A stretch of DNA of 64,000 bases from Winogradskyella flava (GCF_014243395.1 NZ_JACLCP010000005.1:205583-269582), one strand, 5' to 3'; positions 42,193 through 51,159 are shown, counted from the first letter of the stretch. Notes: generated by a model from the letters alone, not told the origin. Numbers and translations: made by a program.

Positions 42193-43881
42193 TTAAACTA
42201 CTTCAACAAACAAGCCTTCCTCGGTTTTTTCAACCTTGGTCAAACCATGTTTGCCTAAACCTTTAATACCTTTGTCCCAACCTTTATTACTTAAACCAGA
42301 TTGTGATTTTAAATCACTTAATACCATGCGCTTTTGAGATTTTAAAACCTCAAAGATTGCTTTTTCATTATCACTTAAAGTCACCTGCTTTTTCTCTGGT
42401 CGCATCTGTGGAAAGAACAATACTTCCTGTATACTTTGATTATTAGTTAAGAACATGATTAAGCGGTCCATACCAATTCCCATTCCAGAGGTTGGGGGCA
42501 TACCATATTCAAGCGACCTTAAGAAGTCGTAATCAATAGTACCTGTAGCTTCATCATCACCTTTCTTAGCTAATTCCAATTGATGCTCAAAACGTTCACG
42601 TTGATCTATTGGATCATTCAATTCAGAATAGGCATTTGCGATTTCTTTGCCACACACCATCAGTTCAAAACGTTCTGTCAATTCACGATTTTCACGATGC
42701 TCCTTACACAATGGACTCATCTCTTTTGGGTAATCTGTAATAAATGTTGGTTGTATATAGCTGCCCTCGCATTTTTCTCCAAAAATCTCATCGATGAGCT
42801 TGCCTTTACCCATGGTACTATCAACTTCGATTCCCATGTTTTTAGCAGCAGCTCTTATGTCATCTTCAGATTTGTCGTAGATGTCAAACCCTGTAAATTC
42901 CAATATGGAATCACGCATGGTAATGCGCTTATAAGGTGCTTTGAAATCGATTTTATGTTCTCCAAATGTGGCTTTAGTAGTCCCGTTAACGACAACAGCA
43001 CAATGTTCCAATAACTTTTCACAGAAATCCATCATCCAGTTATAGTCCTTGTAGGCCACGTAGATTTCCATGGCTGTAAACTCAGGATTATGGGTCCTGT
43101 CCATACCTTCGTTTCTAAAGTTTTTTGAAAATTCATAAACACCATCAAAACCTCCAACGATTAATCGCTTTAGGTAGAGTTCATTGGCAATACGCATATA
43201 CAATGGAATGTCTAAACTATTATGATGCGTAACAAACGGTCTAGCTGCAGCGCCACCAGCAATAGGTTGTAGTATAGGTGTCTCAACTTCAAAATAACCA
43301 GAATCATTAAAAAATTGCCGCATTGCATTAAACAACTTCGTGCGTTTTACAAAGACGTCTTTTACATGCGGATTTACAGCCAAATCGGCATAACGTTGTC
43401 TATAACGTTGCTCAGGGTCTGTAAAAGCATCGTAGGTTATGCCATCTTTTTGCTTGGGAATCGGCAAAGGTTTTAGGGCCTTACTTAACAGCTTAAAATT
43501 CTTAACCATCACAGTTTTCTCGCCAACTTTGGTGGTGAACAACTCACCTTCAATACCAACGAAATCACCTAAATCGATAAGTTTTTTAAAAACATCGCTA
43601 TACAATGATTTGTCGTCTCCAGGACAAATTTCATCTCTATTAAAATACACTTGAATGCGCCCTTCACTATCTTGTAATTGTGCAAAAGATGCTTTTCCTT
43701 GAACATTAATGGCCATTAGACGACCAGCGATAATAACCTGTTTATCCTCTTCAAAATCAGATTTTATCTGTTTGGATGTATGATCTACAGGAAATAAATC
43801 GGCTGGATAAGGATTAATTCCTAATGCACGTAATTTGTCTAACTTTTCGCGGCGTACTAGTTCTTGTTCTGAAAGTTGCAT
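42193..43881 (-). CDS. lysS: Lysyl-tRNA synthetase, class II
   Basis: 562 residues. The N-terminal OB-fold anticodon-binding domain (about 55-150) contains VIIAGRLMAINVQGKASFAQ. The class II core has motif 2 FRNEGMDRTHNPEFTAMEIY and motif 3 GMGIGMDRLIMFLTNN. Residues beyond about 500 form a short C-terminal extension (LSDNEKAIFEVLKSQKRMVL ... LSNKGWDKGIKGL) with a winged-helix look, typical of flavobacterial LysS. It attaches lysine to tRNA(Lys). A promoter box lies at 43901-43908 and a terminator follows. Confidence 0.96.
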   Translation of the reverse strand: MQLSEQELVRREKLDKLRALGINPYPADLFPVDHTSKQIKSDFEEDKQVIIAGRLMAINVQGKASFAQLQDSEGRIQVYFNRDEICPGDDKSLYSDVFKKLIDLGDFVGIEGELFTTKVGEKTVMVKNFKLLSKALKPLPIPKQKDGITYDAFTDPEQRYRQRYADLAVNPHVKDVFVKRTKLFNAMRQFFNDSGYFEVETPILQPIAGGAAARPFVTHHNSLDIPLYMRIANELYLKRLIVGGFDGVYEFSKNFRNEGMDRTHNPEFTAMEIYVAYKDYNWMMDFCEKLLEHCAVVVNGTTKATFGEHKIDFKAPYKRITMRDSILEFTGFDIYDKSEDDIRAAAKNMGIEVDSTMGKGKLIDEIFGEKCEGSYIQPTFITDYPKEMSPLCKEHRENRELTERFELMVCGKEIANAYSELNDPIDQRERFEHQLELAKKGDDEATGTIDYDFLRSLEYGMPPTSGMGIGMDRLIMFLTNNQSIQEVLFFPQMRPEKKQVTLSDNEKAIFEVLKSQKRMVLSDLKSQSGLSNKGWDKGIKGLGKHGLTKVEKTEEGLFVEVV

Positions 43882-43900
43882 TCTCGTTATTTTAGAAATG

Positions 43901-43908
43901 CAAAATTA
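43901..43908 (-). promoter_or_regulatory. Putative -7 box of lysS
   Basis: The minus strand reads TAATTTTG (TAnnTTTG match), 19 bases upstream of the lysS ATG. Confidence 0.5.
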
Positions 43909-43938
43909 CATTATTTGATAGAATTGGCGAACTGCTAT

Positions 43939-44829
43939 TTAATTTGATTTTAATGTGGCTATATTTTTCTGAATTTGTTCATTTTTAGGATCTAATTTCA
44001 ACGCTTTTTTATAAAGCTTTAAGGCTTTTTTAATGTCACCATTAACATAGAATTTATTTGCTAAACTGCTGTAAGTTCTAGGTTCTTTAGGAAAGAGTTT
44101 TGTGTTGAATTTTAAAACTTCTATTGCTTCTTTCTTTCTATCGGTCGTAAAAAGAATGTGAGCGTAAGTGTTTAATTCAGATATGCTTTTTAAATTGTCT
44201 TTGTATTTTTTGAAAATTTGCTTTTTATTCTTGTTAAAACCTTTTAAGCCTTTAGTCTTTAAAATATTGTCAACTGCAGTAACAATCTGATAATTGGATT
44301 TGTAGTTGTTGACAGTTACAATATTCTCGATGTCTTCTTCAAAACTGTTAACGGGATGTTCTACAATTCGGTTAACTTCCTTACCGTTTTTATAAAAAAT
44401 TACTATTGGCACTCTGTGGATATTTAAGCCAGCTTCTTCGTGTTGTGGACTTTGTTTGTATAGATCTGGTTGTCTACTCACAGCTACAACCGTGAGTTGC
44501 TCCATTGGAAAGTTGGAGGCCTCAAGAACTTTATATAGTTTTGGTACTTCTCTCTTGCTATCACCGCACCATGTGCCCATAAAAAGAGTAATGGTATAAG
44601 ATTTCAATTCTGAAGAAATGGCACTAGTAATTGAAGCGTTTGGTTTGTAATCGTTATAGTTTTTTGTAAACCAAGACTTATAATTGTCTCCTTCTAAACC
44701 ACTTTTGTCAATTTTACCTAAGAGGTATGGTGTTTTGGTGTTTTCTGTTATTTCTGTATTTAGGGTTTGTGCATTTACTTGAAAAGTTATGATAAATGCC
44801 ACTAAAATAGGAATGAAGTTCTTTCTCAT
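43939..44829 (-). CDS. Exported thioredoxin-fold protein with C-terminal TPR
   Basis: 296 residues. A signal peptide (FIPILVAFIITFQVNAQ) is followed by a thioredoxin-like domain (about 60-165) with GTWCGDSK at the active-site position and a cis-Pro in HRVPIVIFYKNG. The usual CxxC is CxxS here, which suggests mixed-disulfide binding or isomerase-like action rather than simple reduction. The C-terminus (about 220-296) carries TPR helices (RTYSSLANKFYVNGDIKKAL). It should act in the periplasm. It lies downstream of the DUF1573 gene on the same strand, separated by a REP-like repeat. Confidence 0.82.
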   Translation of the reverse strand: MRKNFIPILVAFIITFQVNAQTLNTEITENTKTPYLLGKIDKSGLEGDNYKSWFTKNYNDYKPNASITSAISSELKSYTITLFMGTWCGDSKREVPKLYKVLEASNFPMEQLTVVAVSRQPDLYKQSPQHEEAGLNIHRVPIVIFYKNGKEVNRIVEHPVNSFEEDIENIVTVNNYKSNYQIVTAVDNILKTKGLKGFNKNKKQIFKKYKDNLKSISELNTYAHILFTTDRKKEAIEVLKFNTKLFPKEPRTYSSLANKFYVNGDIKKALKLYKKALKLDPKNEQIQKNIATLKSN

Positions 44830-44876
44830 TGTGATGAATTTAAGGTTGAAGGTTGGATATGAAATTATCAGTAGTT

Positions 44877-44906
44877 ATCATTCTGAACTCGTTTTAGAAT
44901 CCCAAA
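44877..44906 (+). repeat. REP-like palindrome between the DUF1573 and thioredoxin-TPR genes
   Basis: The sequence starts ATCATTCTGAA and ends TTTAGAATCCCA, with the hairpin ATTCTGAA-CTCGT-TTTAGAAT (8-bp stem with one wobble). It is the same stem type as the element at 10891-10918, with one-base changes at both ends (ATCA, TCCCA). Relative to local transcription it is in the opposite orientation to the copy at 10891. Confidence 0.7.
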
Positions 44907-44972
44907 CCGAATAGATTCATAAAACAAGTCCAGATTTGACAAATTACTAACTGAAAAAATTGATTAATAGAT

Positions 44973-45380
44973 TTATTTAGACGCTACTATATTCCCTTTG
45001 ATCTTTAGAATTTTGTTGCCGCCTTCGGCATTAGACATTACGGTGACCGTCTTGGTGAAAGCGCCTACTCTTTTGGTATTGTATTTAATTTCTAATTGAC
45101 CTGAGTCTCCGGGCATAATTGGTGCTTTTGAGTAGCTTGGGACAGTACATCCGCAGGTAGTTTTTACTTTGGTAATTAACAATGGAGCTTCTCCTTCGTT
45201 GGTAAATGTAAAAAGTCGTGTGCCGTCAGAATTTTGTTCTACAGTGCCATAATCAATGACAGTAGTCTCAAATTTAATGATGGCTACTTTTGCCTCATAA
45301 TTATCCAAATTGGCTGAAGTTGCGTTAAAAAAGCCAATAGCTAAAACTAAAAGGATACATGTGTTCAATGTTCGTTTCAT
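44973..45380 (-). CDS. DUF1573 exported protein
   Basis: 135 residues from ATG 45380; a TTG two codons upstream is the alternative. The signal peptide is TLNTCILLVLAIGFFNATSA. The mature part is one DUF1573 immunoglobulin-like domain: KFETTVIDYGTVEQNSDGTR, LFTFTNEGEAPLLITKVKTT, CGCTVPSYSKAPIMPGDSGQ, EIKYNTKRVGAFTKTVTV. The CGC pair is typical. The family is abundant in Bacteroidota and its role is not settled. It follows the transmembrane LuxR-type regulator gene by 107 bp on the same strand. Confidence 0.88.
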   Translation of the reverse strand: MKRTLNTCILLVLAIGFFNATSANLDNYEAKVAIIKFETTVIDYGTVEQNSDGTRLFTFTNEGEAPLLITKVKTTCGCTVPSYSKAPIMPGDSGQLEIKYNTKRVGAFTKTVTVMSNAEGGNKILKIKGNIVASK

Positions 45381-45487
45381 GATCAATAATTTTTGATTAA
45401 TACTGAAACAAACATCAAGGTTTAAGATGTGAATTCTGAAAAACTAAGGTTGGAAATCGGTACTAGTACCTGGTTTGAATTTTTTAA

Positions 45488-46549
45488 CTATTTGATAAAC
45501 AAAGACTTTGCGTCGTCTCGAGATTGCACATTTAACTTCTTATAGATGTTGTTGGTATGCGATTTTACGGTACTGACGCTCAAAAAAAGTGATTCGGCAA
45601 TGTCCTTGTTGGTCTTATCTTGTAGTAAATGTTCTAACACCACCTGCTCTTGTTTGGATAATTTAGCCTTTAACTCTTTGGTTTTGGACTGCTTTCGTTT
45701 CCAGTAACGAAAAAGTAAAAAAGCGTTGAGGAGGAGTGAAAGTACTAAGATTGAATAGAGGACTATACCGCGACTTGAATCTGAAGCCCTCACCTTATCA
45801 GAAGTCGCCATCATGTAACGATCAGCAGCCAATTCATTTCTATATTGGATGGTATATGGTGCATTTGGATACTTGCTTTCAAGACGTGTTTTAAGATTAT
45901 TATAATATGGATTATTTTGCAAATCTTCAACATAGTAGCTGTGTAAATCACTACTTCTATCCGATAGGTATGCATATATAGAAAGCTCGGCAATAGGTTC
46001 ATTCAAAGCTTCACCATACGTCTGAAGTGCTTTAAACCATTTCTTATTGTTCAGCTTTCGATTGGCTTCGCTTCGTACTTCGCCGTAGGCAAAACGCATA
46101 TCGTTTTTTAAGGAATCAATTTTTAAAAAGGCATTGGCTTTTGGGTTGCTTGATTCTATTTTACAAAAGACTTGATTACCAAAAGAAAAGGGTAATTTTA
46201 GCGTATCTGTATTTTTTGCAATAAAGAGTAATTCTTCACTATCACCACAATGTCCATTAAAATGATTCAGGCCTTGTTGGGTCTCTGAGCATTTATCAAC
46301 ATGAATGCGGTAAATGCGATTTTCGACATCGAGCATATTGCCCTTAAACTCAAAATAACCGGTTTCATCGGCTTTGGTTTTGGCAATAATCTGTTCAGAA
46401 TAAACACCAGACATTTTGCGATAATCCTCTACAATAGACAGGTAAACCGTGTTTTGCCATTCGTCAGGATTTGTAAAGCCAGAAAAAGAATATTGTGCCT
46501 CACAGCATAACGACGTCAATAAAAAGATTATTAAAATTCTGATTTGCAT
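45488..46549 (-). CDS. Transmembrane LuxR-type transcriptional regulator
   Basis: 353 residues. It has an N-terminal signal sequence (MQIRILIIFLLTSLCCEAQ), a periplasmic region of about 230 residues, one membrane helix near 258-280 (GIVLYSILVLSLLLNAFLLF), a coiled basic linker and a C-terminal LuxR/GerE helix-turn-helix: LSKQEQVVLEHLLQDKTNKD, IAESLFLSVSTVKSHTNNIY. A one-component membrane sensor that binds DNA at the membrane is the simplest reading. The periplasmic part has no named domain that I recognise. The adjacent DUF1573 and thioredoxin-TPR genes, both periplasmic, are candidate targets. Confidence 0.82.
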   Translation of the reverse strand: MQIRILIIFLLTSLCCEAQYSFSGFTNPDEWQNTVYLSIVEDYRKMSGVYSEQIIAKTKADETGYFEFKGNMLDVENRIYRIHVDKCSETQQGLNHFNGHCGDSEELLFIAKNTDTLKLPFSFGNQVFCKIESSNPKANAFLKIDSLKNDMRFAYGEVRSEANRKLNNKKWFKALQTYGEALNEPIAELSIYAYLSDRSSDLHSYYVEDLQNNPYYNNLKTRLESKYPNAPYTIQYRNELAADRYMMATSDKVRASDSSRGIVLYSILVLSLLLNAFLLFRYWKRKQSKTKELKAKLSKQEQVVLEHLLQDKTNKDIAESLFLSVSTVKSHTNNIYKKLNVQSRDDAKSLFIK

Positions 46550-46657
46550 AAAACGAATCTACATAATTTTAGGATATTCTTGTTGCTTGGTTCCAAATAG
46601 TGTAACAAATTTAACAAAGTTACGTCCTATTTATACATCAAATCATTGAACGAAATT

Positions 46658-46816
46658 ATGAGTATCTGGCGTGTTATATTGTCAATTATTTTTCCACCTT
46701 TAGCTGTATTGGATAAAGGCTGCGGTTCTTTCCTTATCACTTTTATATTGTGGATATGCGGTTGGGTTCCTGGAGTCATTGCAGCACTGGTAATTCTAAA
46801 TAATCCTGAGCGATAA
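46658..46816 (+). CDS. YqaE/Pmp3 family small membrane protein
   Basis: A 52-residue proteolipid: MSIWRVILSIIFPPLAVLDK, then two membrane helices including LITFILWICGWVPGVIAALV and the tail NNPER. The spacing FPPLAVL...G...GWVPG.IHA-like is the Pmp3/YqaE (UPF0057) signature, with AALVI in place of the usual HALYVI. In yeast and bacteria such peptides influence membrane potential and salt stress. It is a monocistronic gene divergent from the LuxR-type gene, in a stretch that would otherwise look empty. Confidence 0.85.
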   Translation: MSIWRVILSIIFPPLAVLDKGCGSFLITFILWICGWVPGVIAALVILNNPER

Positions 46817-46912
46817 AAGAAGTTCTTATTAGCTTTCCCAAAAAGTAAAACAAAGCTGTCGATTCTAGAGTTGGTCTTATGTTTTCGCGAGTCATAAGCG
46901 CTAATTTTTAAC

Positions 46913-46920
46913 TATCTTTG
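46913..46920 (+). promoter_or_regulatory. Putative -7 box of lipB
   Basis: TATCTTTG, an exact TAnnTTTG match, 24 bases before the TTG start codon of lipB. It supports that start. Confidence 0.6.
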
Positions 46921-46944
46921 CATCTTGTTTTAGAAGATTAAGAT

Positions 46945-47646
46945 TTGAATAAAACGATAAAATTTGAAGATTTAGGCTTAAAGGACTTTAAAGAAACTTG
47001 GGACTACCAAGAAACGCTTTTCAAAGCCATTTTAGATACGAAAATTAAAAATAGGAGGGAAGATGCTGGGCTAGAAACAGACAATCACTTTCTTTTTGTA
47101 GAACATCCGCATGTTTACACTTTAGGTAAAAGTGGCGATTTATCTAACTTACTCTTATCTGAAACGCAGCTTACCGAAAAAGATGCTACGTTTTACAAAA
47201 TCAATAGAGGAGGCGATATTACCTACCATGGTCCTGGACAAATCGTAGGATATCCTATTTTGGATTTGGATAATTTTTTTACGGATATCCATAAATACTT
47301 ACGCTTTTTAGAAGAAATCATCATTCTTACTTTGGCGGAATATGGGTTGAAAACAGAGCGTAGTCCAGGTGAAACAGGTGTATGGCTTGATGTTGGGACA
47401 CCTTTTGCACGCAAGATTTGCGCTATGGGAGTGAGGGCTAGTCGTTGGGTAACCATGCATGGTTTTGCGCTTAATGTCAATGCAGATTTAGGCTATTTTG
47501 ATAATATTATTCCATGTGGTATTAGAGGTAAAGCTGTAACGTCTTTAAATAATGAACTAGATGTTGATAAGGTTGATGAAGCTGAGGTTAAGCGGAAGCT
47601 TCTAAAGCATTTTAGTGTGCTTTTTGAGGCTAAAATCTTAACTTAA
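46945..47646 (+). CDS. lipB: Octanoyl-[acyl carrier protein] transferase
   Basis: 233 residues. Key segments are EHPHVYTLGKSGD, INRGGDITYHGPGQIVGYPI (the RGG.tyHGPGQ signature), KICAMGVRASRWVTMHGFAL with the catalytic Lys, and IPCGIRGKAVTSL with the catalytic Cys. LipB moves octanoate from acyl carrier protein to lipoyl domains, and the E2 in this window is a natural substrate. The start is TTG 46945: no ATG lies before the conserved DLGLKDFKETWDYQE, and family members start here with MNK. A TATCTTTG box is upstream. Confidence 0.93.
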   Translation: MNKTIKFEDLGLKDFKETWDYQETLFKAILDTKIKNRREDAGLETDNHFLFVEHPHVYTLGKSGDLSNLLLSETQLTEKDATFYKINRGGDITYHGPGQIVGYPILDLDNFFTDIHKYLRFLEEIIILTLAEYGLKTERSPGETGVWLDVGTPFARKICAMGVRASRWVTMHGFALNVNADLGYFDNIIPCGIRGKAVTSLNNELDVDKVDEAEVKRKLLKHFSVLFEAKILT

Positions 47647-47659
47647 AATTTCCGTGGGT

Positions 47660-48322
47660 TTAATTTGTGTTGTTTGTAAAAGTCGTTTTTTTATTTTTTA
47701 ATAAATCAAAAATTTCTTCAAAAGCATATTCTCCTTTTTGTATATAATAATTGCCATTTTCATCAATTAATACATAGCTTCCGCAAGGGTAATGAAGAGG
47801 TAAAAACATCTTTTGAATTGTTCCAAACTCATCTTTAATCCAATAAGATTTATTTCCATATTTCTTTATTCCTTTCGATGATTTATACATAGAAAATTGA
47901 CTAACATTTTCGATTTCTTTAATTTTTTTAGAAAATCTTTTATGTCCAGATGATATATAAGATTTATTTCCAGAAGAGTGGCATCTGTCTAGTCCATGGT
48001 AATAATTAATAACGATTACGTTTCCGTCAGGAATTGTTTTTCCTGATATTATCGAAAGTTCAGATTTAATTGAGTCGAGAGACTTATTCGGAATTTGACC
48101 TTTTTTTATGCGTTGCACTTTAACATTCAAAATCAAACTGTCTAAATCGAATTGAAAGTTGAAATAAACATATCCTTTTACAGTGATATCAAATTTATTT
48201 TTGCTGATTTCAATCAGATCCTCTTTTTGAATTGAATCCTCATCTAAATAAATTTCTTTTTTCTGAGCAAAAGAGATAATACTTAACATGGCTAAAATAA
48301 ATATTAGTATCTTTTTTTTCAT
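47660..48322 (-). CDS. Exported protein of unknown function
   Basis: 220 residues from ATG 48322, selected because MKKKILIFILAMLSIISFAQ is a clean signal peptide; an upstream ATG would add six residues. The mature part contains VIVINYYHGLDRCHSSGNKS, LPLHYPCGSYVLIDENGNYY and two separated cysteines. The tail resembles a short surface or periplasmic domain, but I recognise no family. It converges with lipB (13 bases between stops). Confidence 0.65.
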   Translation of the reverse strand: MKKKILIFILAMLSIISFAQKKEIYLDEDSIQKEDLIEISKNKFDITVKGYVYFNFQFDLDSLILNVKVQRIKKGQIPNKSLDSIKSELSIISGKTIPDGNVIVINYYHGLDRCHSSGNKSYISSGHKRFSKKIKEIENVSQFSMYKSSKGIKKYGNKSYWIKDEFGTIQKMFLPLHYPCGSYVLIDENGNYYIQKGEYAFEEIFDLLKNKKTTFTNNTN

Positions 48323-48414
48323 CTCAATTTTCGTTGTCATATATGATATAAATCTGTTTGAATTACTAATTTTATTTTTGAACGAAGTTAGATTTACAAT
48401 TTAATAAACAGAAG

Positions 48415-49464
48415 CTAAGCTTCAGCATTAAAAAACACCTTGTAAAAGTGCATTTTTTTATCCTCGTCGTAACCGCGCTCTAGATATTCCGCTGAGGCAT
48501 CAGGTGCATCTACATCGAGTTTTATCTGTATGTTGGTATCCAATTTTATTTCCGTTTTAATTTTTTGCTTTTGCTTCTTTAAAACGCGTTCTGAGACATC
48601 AAATTGATTGCGAATAAGAACTTTATTTTCAGCTTCATAACTTTTTTTATAGTCTTCAAACAATTGTATTTGGTCTTCCTCGTCAAACACTTCTTCTTTA
48701 AATGCTTCGATGTTTACAATCTCATTTTCCTTAAAAAAATCGACTGTTTTGGCTAGGAAATTACTTTGCTCTTTTCCACCAAAATTAGGCTGTAAAACTT
48801 CTTTGGAGAACTCTCTACATAACTCAATGCAGTTCTTGGTGTGTTGGTTGCTATCGTCAGGATATTTAATGCTTAGGAAGCTTTTAATCCAGTACTGCGT
48901 ATCGTAAGAATTATTATCTACACTAAAGACAATTTTACCCTCCATATCTGAGGTATTTAAGATCAAACATCCTTTGTCTACTTTCTTGGCTTGTATCCCT
49001 TTTTGTACTAAAATGTCATAGTTGCCAGATTCTAAATAGGTTTGGAAAAATTCAGTTTTATTTTCAATTTTATAGATGCCAATAGCATCTGTAAAATAGT
49101 CTTCGTATTGTACATTTTCAAAATGACAAACCACGACATCGCCTGTTTTTATTTGCGCCGAATTACTCTGCTCGAATAAATGCGTTACAATATGTTTTGA
49201 CACTTCTACGAAGTCTGCTTCATCTTTAAATAATTGTTCACAATAGGTGTTTATTTCGTTAAGTCCTACGTCGCTATGATGATGAAAACGATAACTTTCA
49301 GCAACACTTACAAAAGGTTTTAAAAGGTAAGGGAGCATAAGGTTATATGTGGCTTCATCGAAGTGTACAGCAGCTTCTGAAAACGCATTCTTTGTGTCGT
49401 TGAACTTATTGCCAACTTTATGAATGATACAGTGTTTTATTGACGCCTTTTGTCGTTTTATCAT
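48415..49464 (-). CDS. Nucleoid-associated protein, NdpA/YejK family
   Basis: 349 residues, the usual length. It begins IKHCIIHKVGNKFNDTKNAF and contains VGLNEINTYCEQLF, GDVVVCHFENVQYEDYFTDA, GCLILNTSDMEGKIVFSVDN and WIKSFLSIKYPDDSN. These match the 37-kDa nucleoid-associated family found across Bacteroidota and proteobacteria. It binds DNA in the nucleoid, but its exact role is not settled. It has its own upstream region after the ompA-like terminator. Confidence 0.85.
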   Translation of the reverse strand: MIKRQKASIKHCIIHKVGNKFNDTKNAFSEAAVHFDEATYNLMLPYLLKPFVSVAESYRFHHHSDVGLNEINTYCEQLFKDEADFVEVSKHIVTHLFEQSNSAQIKTGDVVVCHFENVQYEDYFTDAIGIYKIENKTEFFQTYLESGNYDILVQKGIQAKKVDKGCLILNTSDMEGKIVFSVDNNSYDTQYWIKSFLSIKYPDDSNQHTKNCIELCREFSKEVLQPNFGGKEQSNFLAKTVDFFKENEIVNIEAFKEEVFDEEDQIQLFEDYKKSYEAENKVLIRNQFDVSERVLKKQKQKIKTEIKLDTNIQIKLDVDAPDASAEYLERGYDEDKKMHFYKVFFNAEA

Positions 49465-49526
49465 GAGTAGGAAATTATTGATTTTTCAGACTTGCAATAG
49501 TACAAAACCATAGACTTAAAACTAAA

Positions 49527-49555
49527 GAAAACGCCAAAATAAATTTGGCGTTTTC
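49527..49555 (-). terminator. Terminator after the OmpA-family gene
   Basis: GAAAACGCCAAA-ATAAA-TTTGGCGTTTTC, a 12-bp perfect stem with a 5-base loop. On the minus strand it ends in TTTTC, so the T-run is short. Confidence 0.8.
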
Positions 49556-49584
49556 AGACTCAGGGACTTGAGATTTGGTTATCG

Positions 49585-51159
49585 TTATATTTTTACAAAC
49601 TCTACACGTCTGTTTTGTCCTTTCCCGTCCGTGGTTTTGTTGTCTCCAACGGGCTCTCGTTCTCCTTTACCATCTGTTGTTAAACGCTCAGCAGGTATGT
49701 TATAAATGTTTACTAAAGCGTCTTTAACTGCAGCAGCTCTGTCTTTGGATAACTTTAAATTAGTGTCATCAGGACCATCTGCGTCTGTATGTCCAATAAT
49801 ATTTAATTTAATGCTTTCATCTTGCATTAAAACTTGGGAAATCTGACGCACTATACCCAAAGATCGCGGTTGAATTTTAGAAGAACCAGAATCAAATAGA
49901 ATGCCATTAGTGGAAACTTTTCCGTCGTTCATAAGTTTTCGTCTTAAGTCTTCACCGCCTTCAGCTACTTTAAGATTAGATATGAATAGACGCTCTTTGC
50001 CTTCTTTTTTGAAACCATCCATATGAAATTTAAGCGCCTTTATTGTGGTGTTAGCACCTATTAATTTTGGTATGTCAATAATCTTTTTTTCGTTTACCCA
50101 TAATCTAAAACGTTCCTTGTTGACGGCTATAGATATATGAGGTTTATTTAAAACTGCTTTTCTTATGTCTGCTTGTATGCTATTGTTTATCGTGCTTTCA
50201 CGATTTATAAAATTATTAACATTGAAATCAAAAACAGAATATTGCCCAAAAGGCATTCTGATTCTAGCGAAATCATCTCCAGTTCTAAAAGTATTATTAC
50301 TTTCTAAACGTATTTCTAAATCAGCATTACTGGATGTCTGCTTATTTATACCTAGCGCTACGAGATCAAATTCTATAGTGTAATTTTCAGGAAGATCTCT
50401 TGGTAAATTTGGAATAAAATAGGTGTTGTAACCTTGCTTAAACTCAAACCAGCGACCAGTTACTTTATTAAGCGTCACTACTTCTCCTGAACCATTTGTA
50501 TTCCATTTAGCAGGGAAATCACCTATAAAATCATTCGCGAAATCATCATAAAATATCAACTTGTCGCCAGGCACAAAGTCGTACTTGCTGTAGACTTCTA
50601 ACCCATCCGAAACATTTTCTATCTCCTCTTCAGGTTCATCGCTTTCACTTGAATCAATGTCATTGGCTTTATCATCTGATTTAGGAGTAGAATCTTCACT
50701 TTCACTGGACTCTGAATCTTTTTCCTGATCATCATCTTTTTTATCGCGTTCCCGTTGTCCCAGAAGTAGTTCTTTGGCTGTTTTAATACTGTATTTTAAA
50801 GCTTTTTTGGCTTTGTTTATCTGAAGTGTGGACTTTCCTTGTTTTAGCACGCCTACACCGTCCAAATCGTTTAGTATATCAGGGGCACTTTCACTTAAGG
50901 AAGACATTTCTTCTAGCGCTTCTTCTAGAACATCGATGTCTTCGTCTTCAAGAGGCGTTCCTGCAGCAGCATAGCCATCATACTTATAGACTTTATCATA
51001 TAAATCGAAAGATTCTTGAACAAAACTATCAACGCTTGCAACACCAACTCGACTTTTTGGGCGTTTTAGTTTCTTGGTCTGCGCATCGAGATTGGGTGTG
51101 AGAAAAAGGGTAAGACAAAATGTAACTAGAAGTTTTTGTAAAACTGTAGGGTACTTCAT
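49585..51159 (-). CDS. OmpA-family outer membrane/peptidoglycan-binding protein
   Basis: 524 residues. A signal peptide (LLVTFCLTLFLTPNLDAQ) is followed by a helical region and a very acidic Ser/Asp/Glu-rich linker (about 145-185). A central beta-rich LamG-like segment (about 195-390) contains YDFVPGDKLIFYDDF. A C-terminal OmpA domain (about 405-524) has ILFDSGSSKIQPRSLGIV, IIGHTDADGPDDTNLKLSKD, RAAAVKDALV and GQNRRVEFVKI; Asp and Arg in these motifs bind diaminopimelate. It should tie the outer membrane to peptidoglycan. The acidic linker is unusual in length. Confidence 0.88.
   Translation of the reverse strand: MKYPTVLQKLLVTFCLTLFLTPNLDAQTKKLKRPKSRVGVASVDSFVQESFDLYDKVYKYDGYAAAGTPLEDEDIDVLEEALEEMSSLSESAPDILNDLDGVGVLKQGKSTLQINKAKKALKYSIKTAKELLLGQRERDKKDDDQEKDSESSESEDSTPKSDDKANDIDSSESDEPEEEIENVSDGLEVYSKYDFVPGDKLIFYDDFANDFIGDFPAKWNTNGSGEVVTLNKVTGRWFEFKQGYNTYFIPNLPRDLPENYTIEFDLVALGINKQTSSNADLEIRLESNNTFRTGDDFARIRMPFGQYSVFDFNVNNFINRESTINNSIQADIRKAVLNKPHISIAVNKERFRLWVNEKKIIDIPKLIGANTTIKALKFHMDGFKKEGKERLFISNLKVAEGGEDLRRKLMNDGKVSTNGILFDSGSSKIQPRSLGIVRQISQVLMQDESIKLNIIGHTDADGPDDTNLKLSKDRAAAVKDALVNIYNIPAERLTTDGKGEREPVGDNKTTDGKGQNRRVEFVKI

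Noticed and set aside
46301..46649. Plus-strand open frames opposite the LuxR-type regulator
   Set aside because: They lie antisense to a well-supported gene and show no recognisable protein features.
50580..50720. Acidic Ser/Asp/Glu-rich stretch of the OmpA-family gene as a possible tandem repeat
   Set aside because: It is low-complexity coding sequence without a fixed repeat unit.
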